DNA of 64,000 nt from Leptasterias polaris (taxonomy: Eukaryota > Echinodermata > Asteroidea > Forcipulatida > Asteriidae). The notes beneath the pieces are model-generated. The model had not been told where the DNA came from. It saw nothing but the letters and a program-made list of their open reading frames with translations, and did no database searches. The DNA is taken from NCBI GenBank assembly GCA_037783415.1, contig JAZGTN010000162.1, positions 3,162,001 to 3,226,000 of the forward strand, given 5' to 3'. The translations under genes were made by a program, and so were the position numbers. The first letter of the stretch is position 1. Every line of letters begins with the position of its first letter. Shown piece after piece: positions 19,156 to 31,401 of this stretch.

Positions 19156-21297
19156 ATGCCATTCAATGTTTGTAACAAATCCATTGCCATAAAAATGGGT
19201 AGAGCTAGACGCGGCATTTTCAAGATGCAAAAAACTTGGTTCAAGCCGAAAAATAAATTTAATTCACTACAAGACAAAGGCAGTGAAACTCAAAGTATAC
19301 CTACACCACGGTATGTCAGGCCAACCCATCAGCAGTTGAGTTTAGCCGCCCCAAATACGGAGCGAGGAGATTTCTGCCACATTGCAGCACAGATGGAACA
19401 AGACAACCGCAGAAATGTGATGCTCCTTCGCCCAAAAGTTGTAGAAATGGCTCCAGTTGACAAGATCCAGCTCAAGGGAGTGATCCCAATAGCCAACAAA
19501 TGTGGCCAGCCACTGCCCAAGAGAGGAACTGATCACCAAGGAGGAGGTTATCGTTTTGTAGACATCAACTCAGCTCTAGAGCTGGGTGCACAAGCTGTAC
19601 TTGATCATCAACAAACACATCCTAAGTGTGATGGTCAACCTAAACTATTGGCTGAGGCAGAAGAGCGTAGAGGTTTAGCCGTCTCAGAGGTAATGTCCTG
19701 CAAAAAGTGTGGTTTTAAAACACAAAAGACAAAACTTTACAGTGAGATAGCTAACGAGGGTAGGAAGCGGGGACGACGCACTGCAACCCCAAACATGTCT
19801 TTCCAAGTTGGCCTGCAGAACACTGGCATTGCAACCGCAGGTGCGAGGAGGCTCTTGACATCAATGGACACAGCTGTACCATGCACTAGTGGGCTGCAAA
19901 AAATTTCGAACAAATGTGGTGAAATTATCAAAAATGAAAATATCAGAGACATGGCAGACAAGAGGAAACTAGTGAAAGACATCCGTGAGCTCCAAGGCTT
20001 TGAACGAGAAAGTCCAATTGCAGTTGAAATGGACAGGCAGTATAATAATCCCCTGCGCAACTGTAGGAAAAAAAACCCATTTGTTCCTGCAACACAGACA
20101 AGAGACACCGTGTGCGAGAACGCAACTACTTCAAAGTTTGTTATAATGTACCATCAAGAAAACAAGCTTTGTAAAAGTGGTGAAATGTCACCATCATCAT
20201 TCGGTCAACAATGCACATCCGCTAAGCACGGCGACAAGTGCACAGCTACTCGTCCAGCGCATTTCAATATGGGAGATGAGAGAGAAGGGGGTGTTCGATG
20301 TGCGACTAAACTTTTGGAGTGCACGGAACCAGTTCTTGTGGATAGAATAACAACAGACGCTGACGGCTGTCTAGCAAAAGGAATGAATTCTGTCATGAGA
20401 AGAAGAACGGGAAAGGAAATGGAAAGTCTGCTAGACCCATCCCACTTGAACCGCTCGCTTTGTGCGGCAGTCAGCCGAGCAAACTTTAGCAGTGACATGT
20501 TCCCTGGGAACAGTGCAAGAGACCGAAACAGAGTACAGGACCGATTTGCTGATGACGTGAGTCACAGAGCACAGGCTGAGGCACACCATATTTCCATTAA
20601 ATGCGGAAATGACACAGCAAGCATGAAAAGACTGGCTGCAAAGGCGATTGATGCAATTCCGAACTGCTACATGGGAGACCATGAGAAATGCAAACAAAAT
20701 TCTCATGTTTGCAACGGTAAATACAAGTACCCATACCTCTCTCGCTATGTCCGCGGCAGATTTATTTTAACATCTAAAGATGAGGAAATCTTAAAAACAA
20801 TTTTGGAAAAACGCATAGGAGACGAAGCGATAGAGAGAACCAAGTACAGAACAAGTTCCCAGAAGTCTGAATCCATGAATCATGCCTACGCCATGACAAA
20901 TCCAAAAGGAACACTAACCTTTTCAAGGAACGGAGCTTCAAGAGATCACAGCGCCATCCATCTGGTGAACAACCAACATGCAAACTCTATTATCAAAAAG
21001 TGTGAGGCAACTCATTGCCCCATTACTGCTGGATCACCCGCTGCAAAAGCCCTCGATGCAATGGACAAAAAACAACAATATCACAAAAAACGTGTTATGG
21101 GAAAGATCTACAAAAAGCGACGAGCACAGTGTCGAGCTGAACGATATCACACTTACTATGCTAAACAAAATTTGTATCAACCTGGCCAACTAAATCCAAA
21201 GTCACAGGACACTAACTCATCGTATAACTATGAGGGGCCAAAGATTCACAAGGAGCACAATTACAGCAGAATGTTCTCAAAATGGAAAAACCGATAG
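19156..21297 (+). CDS. Mutator-like transposase, gene 5
   Basis: Full 713-codon copy with the same protein as gene 1. No distinguishing change was seen. Confidence 0.7.
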   Translation: MPFNVCNKSIAIKMGRARRGIFKMQKTWFKPKNKFNSLQDKGSETQSIPTPRYVRPTHQQLSLAAPNTERGDFCHIAAQMEQDNRRNVMLLRPKVVEMAPVDKIQLKGVIPIANKCGQPLPKRGTDHQGGGYRFVDINSALELGAQAVLDHQQTHPKCDGQPKLLAEAEERRGLAVSEVMSCKKCGFKTQKTKLYSEIANEGRKRGRRTATPNMSFQVGLQNTGIATAGARRLLTSMDTAVPCTSGLQKISNKCGEIIKNENIRDMADKRKLVKDIRELQGFERESPIAVEMDRQYNNPLRNCRKKNPFVPATQTRDTVCENATTSKFVIMYHQENKLCKSGEMSPSSFGQQCTSAKHGDKCTATRPAHFNMGDEREGGVRCATKLLECTEPVLVDRITTDADGCLAKGMNSVMRRRTGKEMESLLDPSHLNRSLCAAVSRANFSSDMFPGNSARDRNRVQDRFADDVSHRAQAEAHHISIKCGNDTASMKRLAAKAIDAIPNCYMGDHEKCKQNSHVCNGKYKYPYLSRYVRGRFILTSKDEEILKTILEKRIGDEAIERTKYRTSSQKSESMNHAYAMTNPKGTLTFSRNGASRDHSAIHLVNNQHANSIIKKCEATHCPITAGSPAAKALDAMDKKQQYHKKRVMGKIYKKRRAQCRAERYHTYYAKQNLYQPGQLNPKSQDTNSSYNYEGPKIHKEHNYSRMFSKWKNR

Positions 21298-23113
21298 AGT
21301 GTAACTCTAATTGAATCACTTGACTTTTCCGGAAACTTGACATTCATAATAATGCAATGTTTACACCTCCCCCACTCTTCTTGTTCAGTTATTAGTTAAT
21401 ACCAACCATGCCATGTAATGTATGATGATGATGTTTACAACATGTTTATTTCTTCCTAATTGAGGAAGCAACCAGCCGCTGTTGACCCATGATTTTCTTG
21501 AAAGTGACTTACCATCACAGTCTCATCAAATAGTCATACACGATAGTCGTACCGTCGATCGTAGTTTGTCCCGTCTTACACACTGTATACTGTTTAAAGT
21601 GTGTAGGAATAGGATGCCTAAAAAAAAAGCAAGCCACTCTTTGAAAACGTTGAATTATTCTGTTAACAAGTGACAATGTTATTGCTATCTATATTTTATT
21701 ATAATTACTGTTTGCAGCCAGAGGAGTGATGTTTTCACGAACAATAAAAAAAACGGCGATAACTGACGAAAGAAGTCTCAAACAACTCATTTCTGTCACG
21801 CCTGCAATTGTAAACAAACGGCAGACATGTTTAAATCCCAACAAAAATGGCTGCAAGGGCGCCACCATGTTGTATATATAGGGCGCACCCCTCTAAATAA
21901 TCTCCCATAGGAACCAATGCTAAATGATAATTATTCAAAAATACTCAAAAAATCGTGTAAGTCTCTCAGCCTCTTGAAAACCAATCAGACATATTTCCGG
22001 ACAACTAAACTTCAGAATTCTTTTCAATTTTTGGCAGGTCAGCCGTTTGGAATTTTTGCTAACTACCCCAGAAGAAAAAAACACGATTTTTATTTTTTTT
22101 CCAAAACCGACTTGCTGCCAGTTTTCGTGAAGCACTTCTCCACTTCCCCGGTCAAATAGGGCCAACTTTAACGCCTAAATTTATCAAGTCTCCTCAAAAG
22201 TTGAAGCACAGAACCCCCAGGTTGTGATAGATTTTTATATTTACACAATCTATTAATTGCATGACCCCCAAAACGTTATAATTAAAAATAAGTTGTGGGT
22301 TTACAAATTATGATAAGTAGCTTGGCGCATTAATTCTGGCTTATTTAGTGTGGTGCACCCTATAAGGGCACTTAATTATTCTTTATGGTTAAAAAATTAT
22401 GCTTAAATTGTTGAGAATAAGTCACTGACTTGATATCTGGAAAAAAAAATGTGAAATGTTATTGCGTTCGTCTACAACAAGGTCAAACATGTTGGAGCAT
22501 TTACATGTACTCTAAGCACTATGCGAGAAGAAAAACCTGCACGACACACTGTGTACATTCTAAGGACAAGTCAGAAGTTATATCCAAGTCCTCACTCAAA
22601 AAGTTATTAACATGTCTCTTTTTTATCACAGGATCATAAAAACCTTACAAGTTATTTAATTAATCATTAAGAAGGGGTTAATTGGCATGAACAAGCTGTA
22701 AACATGGAAGGGGGCTGGCCGGGGGGGGGGGGGGGGTCACATTTTGCTTTCCCTTAAATTATTCTAACCATGCATTCATATTAGTCTAAAATGGGGAGCT
22801 TTATAAAATCTAGAAAACACATAGGTCACTTTTTGTACATTTAACTGCCCTTTCAAATTGTATTCTACCTCTGGAACGGGGTAAAAGGGGGAAAGGGTGG
22901 GCGGGGCGTGGGCGGGGCATGTTGAAAAAGGCCAAACCATTATGATTGTTTCTGGTTGATGGGGACAAGTTATAACTCTATCCAGAAACAGATGGCTATT
23001 ATCTTAGACAATTCCCCTGGGATGGGGGCCTTTTCACAGGTCCTACTGTCCAATATGGAGCATTGGCAATGGTTTTATCTTGATGAATTTTTGTGAAATT
23101 TATCTGAAATTGA

Positions 23114-23146
<33 letters not shown>

Positions 23147-23271
23147 GGCATATCGGCCGAAATTTGTGCGTTCAGCGTAGTGTCGGCCCTGATACGCTAG
23201 CTTGTGCATCGGGAGAACTCTAAAAGTATTTTTGCTTTAGACCACAATTAATGTGAGATCACTTATGATGG
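21298..23271. other. Spacer 5 (long form)
   Basis: AATAAA at 21743, TATA box at 21873, 102-bp module at 22486-22587, G16 at 22721-22736, A20 class. By these markers it equals spacer 0. Confidence 0.8.
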
Positions 23272-25413
23272 ATGCCATTCAATGTTTGTAACAAATCCAT
23301 TGCCATAAAAATGGGTAGAGCTAGACGCGGCATTTTCAAGATGCAAAAAACTTGGTTCAAGCCGAAAAATAAATTTAATTCACTACAAGACAAAGGCAGT
23401 GAAACTCAAAGTATACCTACACCACGGTATGTCAGGCCAACCCATCAGCAGTTGAGTTTAGCCGCCCCAAATACGGAGCGAGGAGATTTCTGCCACATTG
23501 CAGCACAGATGGAACAAGACAACCGCAGAAATGTGATGCTCCTTCGCCCAAAAGTTGTAGAAATGGCTCCAGTTGACAAGATCCAGCTCAAGGGAGTGAT
23601 CCCAATAGCCAACAAATGTGGCCAGCCACTGCCCAAGAGAGGAACTGATCACCAAGGAGGAGGTTATCGTTTTGTAGACATCAACTCAGCTCTAGAGCTG
23701 GGTGCACAAGCTGTACTTGATCATCAACAAACACATCCTAAGTGTGATGGTCAACCTAAACTATTGGCTGAGGCAGAAGAGCGTAGAGGTTTAGCCGTCT
23801 CAGAGGTAATGTCCTGCAAAAAGTGTGGTTTTAAAACACAAAAGACAAAACTTTACAGTGAGATAGCTAACGAGGGTAGGAAGCGGGGACGACGCACTGC
23901 AACCCCAAACATGTCTTTCCAAGTTGGCCTGCAGAACACTGGCATTGCAACCGCAGGTGCGAGGAGGCTCTTGACATCAATGGACACAGCTGTACCATGC
24001 ACTAGTGGGCTGCAAAAAATTTCGAACAAATGTGGTGAAATTATCAAAAATGAAAATATCAGAGACATGGCAGACAAGAGGAAACTAGTGAAAGACATCC
24101 GTGAGCTCCAAGGCTTTGAACGAGAAAGTCCAATTGCAGTTGAAATGGACAGGCAGTATAATAATCCCCTGCGCAACTGTAGGAAAAAAAACCCATTTGT
24201 TCCTGCAACACAGACAAGAGACACCGTGTGCGAGAACGCAACTACTTCAAAGTTTGTTATAATGTACCATCAAGAAAACAAGCTTTGTAAAAGTGGTGAA
24301 ATGTCACCATCATCATTCGGTCAACAATGCACATCCGCTAAGCACGGCGACAAGTGCACAGCTACTCGTCCAGCGCATTTCAATATGGGAGATGAGAGAG
24401 AAGGGGGTGTTCGATGTGCGACTAAACTTTTGGAGTGCACGGAACCAGTTCTTGTGGATAGAATAACAACAGACGCTGACGGCTGTCTAGCAAAAGGAAT
24501 GAATTCTGTCATGAGAAGAAGAACGGGAAAGGAAATGGAAAGTCTGCTAGACCCATCCCACTTGAACCGCTCGCTTTGTGCGGCAGTCAGCCGAGCAAAC
24601 TTTAGCAGTGACATGTTCCCTGGGAACAGTGCAAGAGACCGAAACAGAGTACAGGACCGATTTGCTGATGACGTGAGTCACAGAGCACAGGCTGAGGCAC
24701 ACCATATTTCCATTAAATGCGGAAATGACACAGCAAGCATGAAAAGACTGGCTGCAAAGGCGATTGATGCAATTCCGAACTGCTACATGGGAGACCATGA
24801 GAAATGCAAACAAAATTCTCATGTTTGCAACGGTAAATACAAGTACCCATACCTCTCTCGCTATGTCCGCGGCAGATTTATTTTAACATCTAAAGATGAG
24901 GAAATCTTAAAAACAATTTTGGAAAAACGCATAGGAGACGAAGCGATAGAGAGAACCAAGTACAGAACAAGTTCCCAGAAGTCTGAATCCATGAATCATG
25001 CCTACGCCATGACAAATCCAAAAGGAACACTAACCTTTTCAAGGAACGGAGCTTCAAGAGATCACAGCGCCATCCATCTGGTGAACAACCAACATGCAAA
25101 CTCTATTATCAAAAAGTGTGAGGCAACTCATTGCCCCATTACTGCTGGATCACCCGCTGCAAAAGCCCTCGATGCAATGGACAAAAAACAACAATATCAC
25201 AAAAAACGTGTTATGGGAAAGATCTACAAAAAGCGACGAGCACAGTGTCGAGCTGAACGATATCACACTTACTATGCTAAACAAAATTTGTATCAACCTG
25301 GCCAACTAAATCCAAAGTCACAGGACACTAACTCATCGTATAACTATGAGGGGCCAAAGATTCACAAGGAGCACAATTACAGCAGAATGTTCTCAAAATG
25401 GAAAAACCGATAG
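23272..25413 (+). CDS. Mutator-like transposase, gene 6
   Basis: Full 713-codon copy with the same protein as gene 1. It lies just before the first copy of the higher-order block (genes 7-9). Confidence 0.7.
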   Translation: MPFNVCNKSIAIKMGRARRGIFKMQKTWFKPKNKFNSLQDKGSETQSIPTPRYVRPTHQQLSLAAPNTERGDFCHIAAQMEQDNRRNVMLLRPKVVEMAPVDKIQLKGVIPIANKCGQPLPKRGTDHQGGGYRFVDINSALELGAQAVLDHQQTHPKCDGQPKLLAEAEERRGLAVSEVMSCKKCGFKTQKTKLYSEIANEGRKRGRRTATPNMSFQVGLQNTGIATAGARRLLTSMDTAVPCTSGLQKISNKCGEIIKNENIRDMADKRKLVKDIRELQGFERESPIAVEMDRQYNNPLRNCRKKNPFVPATQTRDTVCENATTSKFVIMYHQENKLCKSGEMSPSSFGQQCTSAKHGDKCTATRPAHFNMGDEREGGVRCATKLLECTEPVLVDRITTDADGCLAKGMNSVMRRRTGKEMESLLDPSHLNRSLCAAVSRANFSSDMFPGNSARDRNRVQDRFADDVSHRAQAEAHHISIKCGNDTASMKRLAAKAIDAIPNCYMGDHEKCKQNSHVCNGKYKYPYLSRYVRGRFILTSKDEEILKTILEKRIGDEAIERTKYRTSSQKSESMNHAYAMTNPKGTLTFSRNGASRDHSAIHLVNNQHANSIIKKCEATHCPITAGSPAAKALDAMDKKQQYHKKRVMGKIYKKRRAQCRAERYHTYYAKQNLYQPGQLNPKSQDTNSSYNYEGPKIHKEHNYSRMFSKWKNR

Positions 25414-27127
25414 AGTGTAACTCTAATTGAATCACTTGACTTTTCCGGAAACTTGACATTCATAATAATGCAATGTTTACACCTCCCCCACTCTTCTTGT
25501 TCAGTTATTAGTTAATACCAACCATGCCATGTAATGTATGATGATGATGTTTACAACATGTTTATTTCTTCCTAATTGAGGAAGCAACCAGCCGCTGTTG
25601 ACCCATGATTTTCTTGAAAGTGACTTACCATCACAGTCTCATCAAATAGTCATACACGATAGTCGTACCGTCGATCGTAGTTTGTCCCGTCTTACACACT
25701 GTATACTGTTTAAAGTGTGTAGGAATAGGATGCCTAAAAAAAAAGCAAGCCACTCTTTGAAAACGTTGAATTATTCTGTTAACAAGTGACAATGTTATTG
25801 CTATCTATATTTTATTATAATTACTGTTTGCAGCCAGAGGAGTGATGTTTTCACGAACAATAAAAAAAACGGCGATAACTGACGAAAGAAGTCTCAAACA
25901 ACTCATTTCTGTCACGCCTGCAATTGTAAACAAACGGCAGACATGTTTAAATCCCAACAAAAATGGCTGCAAGGGCGCCACCATGTTGTATATATAGGGC
26001 GCACCCCTCTAAATGATCTCCCATAGGAACCAATGCTAAATGATAATTATTCAAAAATACTCAAAAAATCGTGTAAGTCTCTCAGCCTCTTGAAAACCAA
26101 TCAGACATATTTCCGGACAACTAAACTTCAGAATTCTTTTCAATTTTTGGCAGGTCAGCCGTTTGGAATTTTTGCTAACTACCCCAGAAGAAAAAAACAC
26201 GATTTTTATTTTTTTTCCAAAACCGACTTGCTGCCAGTTTTCGTGAAGCACTTCTCCACTTCCCCGGTCAAATAGGGCCAACTTTAACGCCTAAATTTAT
26301 CAAGTCTCCTCAAAAGTTGAAGCACAGAACCCCCAGGTTGTGATAGATTTTTATATTTACACAATCTATTAATTGCATGACCCCCAAAACGTTATAATTA
26401 AAAATAAGTTGTGGGTTTACAAATTATGATAAGTAGCTTGGCGCATTAATTCTGGCTTATTTAGTGTGGTGCACCCTATAAGGGCACTTAATTATTCTTT
26501 ATGGTTAAAAAATTATGCTTAAATTGTTGAGAATAAGTCACTGACTTGATATCTGGAAAAAAAAATGTGAAATGTTATTGCGTTCGTCTACAACAAGGTC
26601 AGTCCTCACTCAAAAAGTTATTAACATGTCTCTTTTTTATCACAGGATCATAAAAACCTTACAAGTTATTTAATTAATCATTAAGAAGGGGTTAATTGGC
26701 ATGAACAAGCTGTAAACATGGAAGGGGGCTGGCCGGGGGGGGGGGGGGGGGTCACATTTTGCTTTCCCTTAAATTATTCTAACCATGCATTCATATTAGT
26801 CTAAAATGGGGAGCTTTATAAAATCTAGAAAACACATAGGTCACTTTTTGTACATTTAACTGCCCTTTCAAATTGTATTCTACCTCTGGAACGGGGTAAA
26901 AGGGGGAAAGGGTGGGCGGGGCGTGGGCGGGGCATGTTGAAAAAGGCCAAACCATTATGATTGTTTCTGGTTGATGGGGACAAGTTATAACTCTATCCAG
27001 AAACAGATGGCTATTATCTTAGACAATTCCCCTGGGATGGGGGCCTTTTCACAGGTCCTACTGTCCAATATGGAGCATTGGCAATGGTTTTATCTTGATG
27101 AATTTTTGTGAAATTTATCTGAAATTG

Positions 27128-27158
<31 letters not shown>

Positions 27159-27286
27159 TTTGGCATATCGGCCGAAATTTGTGCGTTCAGCGTAGTGTCG
27201 GCCCTGATACGCTAGCTTGTGCATCGGGAGAACTCTAAAAGTATTTTTGCTTTAGACCACAATTAATGTGAGATCACTTATGATGG
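25414..27286. other. Spacer 6 (short form)
   Basis: AATAAA at 25859, TATA box at 25989, G17 at 26735-26751, A18 class. A private A-to-G change is at 26015, just after the TATA region. Confidence 0.8.
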
Positions 27287-29428
27287 ATGCCATTCAATGT
27301 TTGTAACAAATCCATTGCCATAAAAATGGGTAGAGCTAGACGCGGCATTTTCAAGATGCAAAAAACTTGGTTCAAGCCGAAAAATAAATTTAATTCACTA
27401 CAAGACAAAGGCAGTGAAACTCAAAGTATACCTACACCACGGTATGTCAGGCCAACCCATCAGCAGTTGAGTTTAGCCGCCCCAAATACGGAGCGAGGAG
27501 ATTTCTGCCACATTGCAGCACAGATGGAACAAGACAACCGCAGAAATGTGATGCTCCTTCGCCCAAAAGTTGTAGAAATGGCTCCAGTTGACAAGATCCA
27601 GCTCAAGGGAGTGATCCCAATAGCCAACAAATGTGGCCAGCCACTGCCCAAGAGAGGAACTGATCACCAAGGAGGAGGTTATCGTTTTGTAGACATCAAC
27701 TCAGCTCTAGAGCTGGGTGCACAAGCTGTACTTGATCATCAACAAACACATCCTAAGTGTGATGGTCAACCTAAACTATTGGCTGAGGCAGAAGAGCGTA
27801 GAGGTTTAGCCGTCTCAGAGGTAATGTCCTGCAAAAAGTGTGGTTTTAAAACACAAAAGACAAAACTTTACAGTGAGATAGCTAACGAGGGTAGGAAGCG
27901 GGGACGACGCACTGCAACCCCAAACATGTCTTTCCAAGTTGGCCTGCAGAACACTGGCATTGCAACCGCAGGTGCGAGGAGGCTCTTGACATCAATGGAC
28001 ACAGCTGTACCATGCACTAGTGGGCTGCAAAAAATTTCGAACAAATGTGGTGAAATTATCAAAAATGAAAATATCAGAGACATGGCAGACAAGAGGAAAC
28101 TAGTGAAAGACATCCGTGAGCTCCAAGGCTTTGAACGAGAAAGTCCAATTGCAGTTGAAATGGACAGGCAGTATAATAATCCCCTGTGCAACTGTAGGAA
28201 AAAAAACCCATTTGTTCCTGCAACACAGACAAGAGACACCGTGTGCGAGAACGCAACTACTTCAAAGTTTGTTATAATGTACCATCAAGAAAACAAGCTT
28301 TGTAAAAGTGGTGAAATGTCACCATCATCATTCGGTCAACAATGCACATCCGCTAAGCACGGCGACAAGTGCACAGCTACTCGTCCAGCGCATTTCAATA
28401 TGGGAGATGAGAGAGAAGGGGGTGTTCGATGTGCGACTAAACTTTTGGAGTGCACGGAACCAGTTCTTGTGGATAGAATAACAACAGACGCTGACGGCTG
28501 TCTAGCAAAAGGAATGAATTCTGTCATGAGAAGAAGAACGGGAAAGGAAATGGAAAGTCTGCTAGACCCATCCCACTTGAACCGCTCGCTTTGTGCGGCA
28601 GTCAGCCGAGCAAACTTTAGCAGTGACATGTTCCCTGGGAACAGTGCAAGAGACCGAAACAGAGTACAGGACCGATTTGCTGATGACGTGAGTCACAGAG
28701 CACAGGCTGAGGCACACCATATTTCCATTAAATGCGGAAATGACACAGCAAGCATGAAAAGACTGGCTGCAAAGGCGATTGATGCAATTCCGAACTGCTA
28801 CATGGGAGACCATGAGAAATGCAAACAAAATTCTCATGTTTGCAACGGTAAATACAAGTACCCATACCTCTCTCGCTATGTCCGCGGCAGATTTATTTTA
28901 ACATCTAAAGATGAGGAAATCTTAAAAACAATTTTGGAAAAACGCATAGGAGACGAAGCGATAGAGAGAACCAAGTACAGAACAAGTTCCCAGAAGTCTG
29001 AATCCATGAATCATGCCTACGCCATGACAAATCCAAAAGGAACACTAACCTTTTCAAGGAACGGAGCTTCAAGAGATCACAGCGCCATCCATCTGGTGAA
29101 CAACCAACATGCAAACTCTATTATCAAAAAGTGTGAGGCAACTCATTGCCCCATTACTGCTGGATCACCCGCTGCAAAAGCCCTCGATGCAATGGACAAA
29201 AAACAACAATATCACAAAAAACGTGTTATGGGAAAGATCTACAAAAAGCGACGAGCACAGTGTCGAGCTGAACGATATCACACTTACTATGCTAAACAAA
29301 ATTTGTATCAACCTGGCCAACTAAATCCAAAGTCACAGGACACTAACTCATCGTATAACTATGATGGGCCAAAGATTCACAAGGAGCACAATTACAGCAG
29401 AATGTTCTCAAAATGGAAAAACCGATAG
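27287..29428 (+). CDS. Mutator-like transposase, gene 7 (R301C, E693D)
   Basis: Full 713-codon copy with two protein changes: R301C from a CpG C-to-T change at 28187, and E693D from a G-to-T change at 29365. R301 is eight residues after the candidate acid D293, so this is the change most likely to matter for activity. E693D is in the tail. Gene 12 has the same pair. Confidence 0.7.
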   Translation: MPFNVCNKSIAIKMGRARRGIFKMQKTWFKPKNKFNSLQDKGSETQSIPTPRYVRPTHQQLSLAAPNTERGDFCHIAAQMEQDNRRNVMLLRPKVVEMAPVDKIQLKGVIPIANKCGQPLPKRGTDHQGGGYRFVDINSALELGAQAVLDHQQTHPKCDGQPKLLAEAEERRGLAVSEVMSCKKCGFKTQKTKLYSEIANEGRKRGRRTATPNMSFQVGLQNTGIATAGARRLLTSMDTAVPCTSGLQKISNKCGEIIKNENIRDMADKRKLVKDIRELQGFERESPIAVEMDRQYNNPLCNCRKKNPFVPATQTRDTVCENATTSKFVIMYHQENKLCKSGEMSPSSFGQQCTSAKHGDKCTATRPAHFNMGDEREGGVRCATKLLECTEPVLVDRITTDADGCLAKGMNSVMRRRTGKEMESLLDPSHLNRSLCAAVSRANFSSDMFPGNSARDRNRVQDRFADDVSHRAQAEAHHISIKCGNDTASMKRLAAKAIDAIPNCYMGDHEKCKQNSHVCNGKYKYPYLSRYVRGRFILTSKDEEILKTILEKRIGDEAIERTKYRTSSQKSESMNHAYAMTNPKGTLTFSRNGASRDHSAIHLVNNQHANSIIKKCEATHCPITAGSPAAKALDAMDKKQQYHKKRVMGKIYKKRRAQCRAERYHTYYAKQNLYQPGQLNPKSQDTNSSYNYDGPKIHKEHNYSRMFSKWKNR

Positions 29429-31242
29429 AGTGTAACTCTAATTGAATCACTTGACTTTTCCGGAAACTTGACATTCATAATAATGCAATGTTTACACCTC
29501 CCCCACTCTTCTTGTTCAGTTATTAGTTAATACCAACCATGCCATGTAATGTATGATGATGATGTTTACAACATGTTTATTTCTTCCTAATTGAGGAAGC
29601 AACCAGCCGCTGTTGACCCATGATTTTCTTGAAAGTGACTTACCATCACAGTCTCATCAAATAGTCATACACGATAGTCGTACCGTCGATCGTAGTTTGT
29701 CCCGTCTTACACACTGTATACTGTTTAAAGTGTGTAGGAATAGGATGCCTAAAAAAAAAGCAAGCCACTCTTTGAAAACGTTGAATTATTCTGTTAACAA
29801 GTGACAATGTTATTGCTATCTATATTTTATTATAATTACTGTTTGCAGCCAGAGGAGTGATGTTTTCACGAACAATAAAAAAAACGGCGATAACTGACGA
29901 AAGAAGTCTCAAACAACTCATTTCTGTCACGCCTGCAATTGTAAACAAACGGCAGACATGTTTAAATCCCAACAAAAATGGCTGCAAGGGCGCCACCATG
30001 TTGTATATATAGGGCGCACCCCTCTAAATAATCTCCCATAGGAACCAATGCTAAATGATAATTATTCAAAAATACTCAAAAAATCGTGTAAGTCTCTCAG
30101 CCTCTTGAAAACCAATCAGACATATTTCCGGACAACTAAACTTCAGAATTCTTTTCAATTTTTGGCAGGTCAGCCGTTTGGAATTTTTGCTAACTACCCC
30201 AGAAGAAAAAAACACGATTTTTATTTTTTTTCCAAAACCGACTTGCTGCCAGTTTTCGTGAAGCACTTCTCCACTTCCCCGGTCAAATAGGGCCAACTTT
30301 AACGCCTAAATTTATCAAGTCTCCTCAAAAGTTGAAGCACAGAACCCCCAGGTTGTGATAGATTTTTATATTTACACAATCTATTAATTGCATGACCCCC
30401 AAAACGTTATAATTAAAAATAAGTTGTGGGTTTACAAATTATGATAAGTAGCTTGGCGCATTAATTCTGGCTTATTTAGTGTGGTGCACCCTATAAGGGC
30501 ACTTAATTATTCTTTATGGTTAAAAAATTATGCTTAAATTGTTGAGAATAAGTCACTGACTTGATATCTGGAAAAAAAAATGTGAAATGTTATTGCGTTC
30601 GTCTACAACAAGGTCAAACATGTTGGAGCATTTACATGTACTCTAAGCACTATGCGAGAAGAAAAACCTGCACGACACACTGTGTACATTCTAAGGACAA
30701 GTCAGAAGTTATATCCAAGTCCTCACTCAAAAAGTTATTAACATGTCTCTTTTTTATCACAGGATCATAAAAACCTTACAAGTTATTTAATTAATCATTA
30801 AGAAGGGGTTAATTGGCATGAACAAGCTGTAAACATGGAAGGGGGCTGGCCGGGGGGGGGGGGGGGTCACATTTTGCTTTCCCTTAAATTATTCTAACCA
30901 TGCATTCATATTAGTCTAAAATGGGGAGCTTTATAAAATCTAGAAAACACATAGGTCACTTTTTGTACATTTAACTGCCCTTTCAAATTGTATTCTACCT
31001 CTGGAACGGGGTAAAAGGGGGAAAGGGTGGGCGGGGCGTGGGCGTGGCATGTTGAAAAAGGCCAAACCATTATGATTGTTTCTGGTTGATGGGGACAAGT
31101 TATAACTCTATCCAGAAACAGATGGCTATTATCTTAGACAATTCCCCTGGGATGGGGGCCTTTTCACAGGTCCTACTGTCCAATATGGAGCATTGGCAAT
31201 GGTTTTATCTTGATGAATTTTTGTGAAATTTATCTGAAATTG

Positions 31243-31273
<31 letters not shown>

Positions 31274-31401
31274 TTTGGCATATCGGCCGAAATTTGTGCG
31301 TTCAGCGTAGTGTCGGCCCTGATACGCTAGCTTGTGCATCGGGAGAACTCTAAAAGTATTTTTGCTTTAGACCACAATTAATGTGAGATCACTTATGATG
31401 G
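29429..31401. other. Spacer 7 (long form, altered GC-box)
   Basis: AATAAA at 29874, TATA box at 30004, 102-bp module at 30617-30718, G15 at 30852-30866, G-to-T in the second GC-box at 31045, A18 class. Long module with A18 and altered GC-box looks like a mosaic of two unit classes. Confidence 0.8.
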
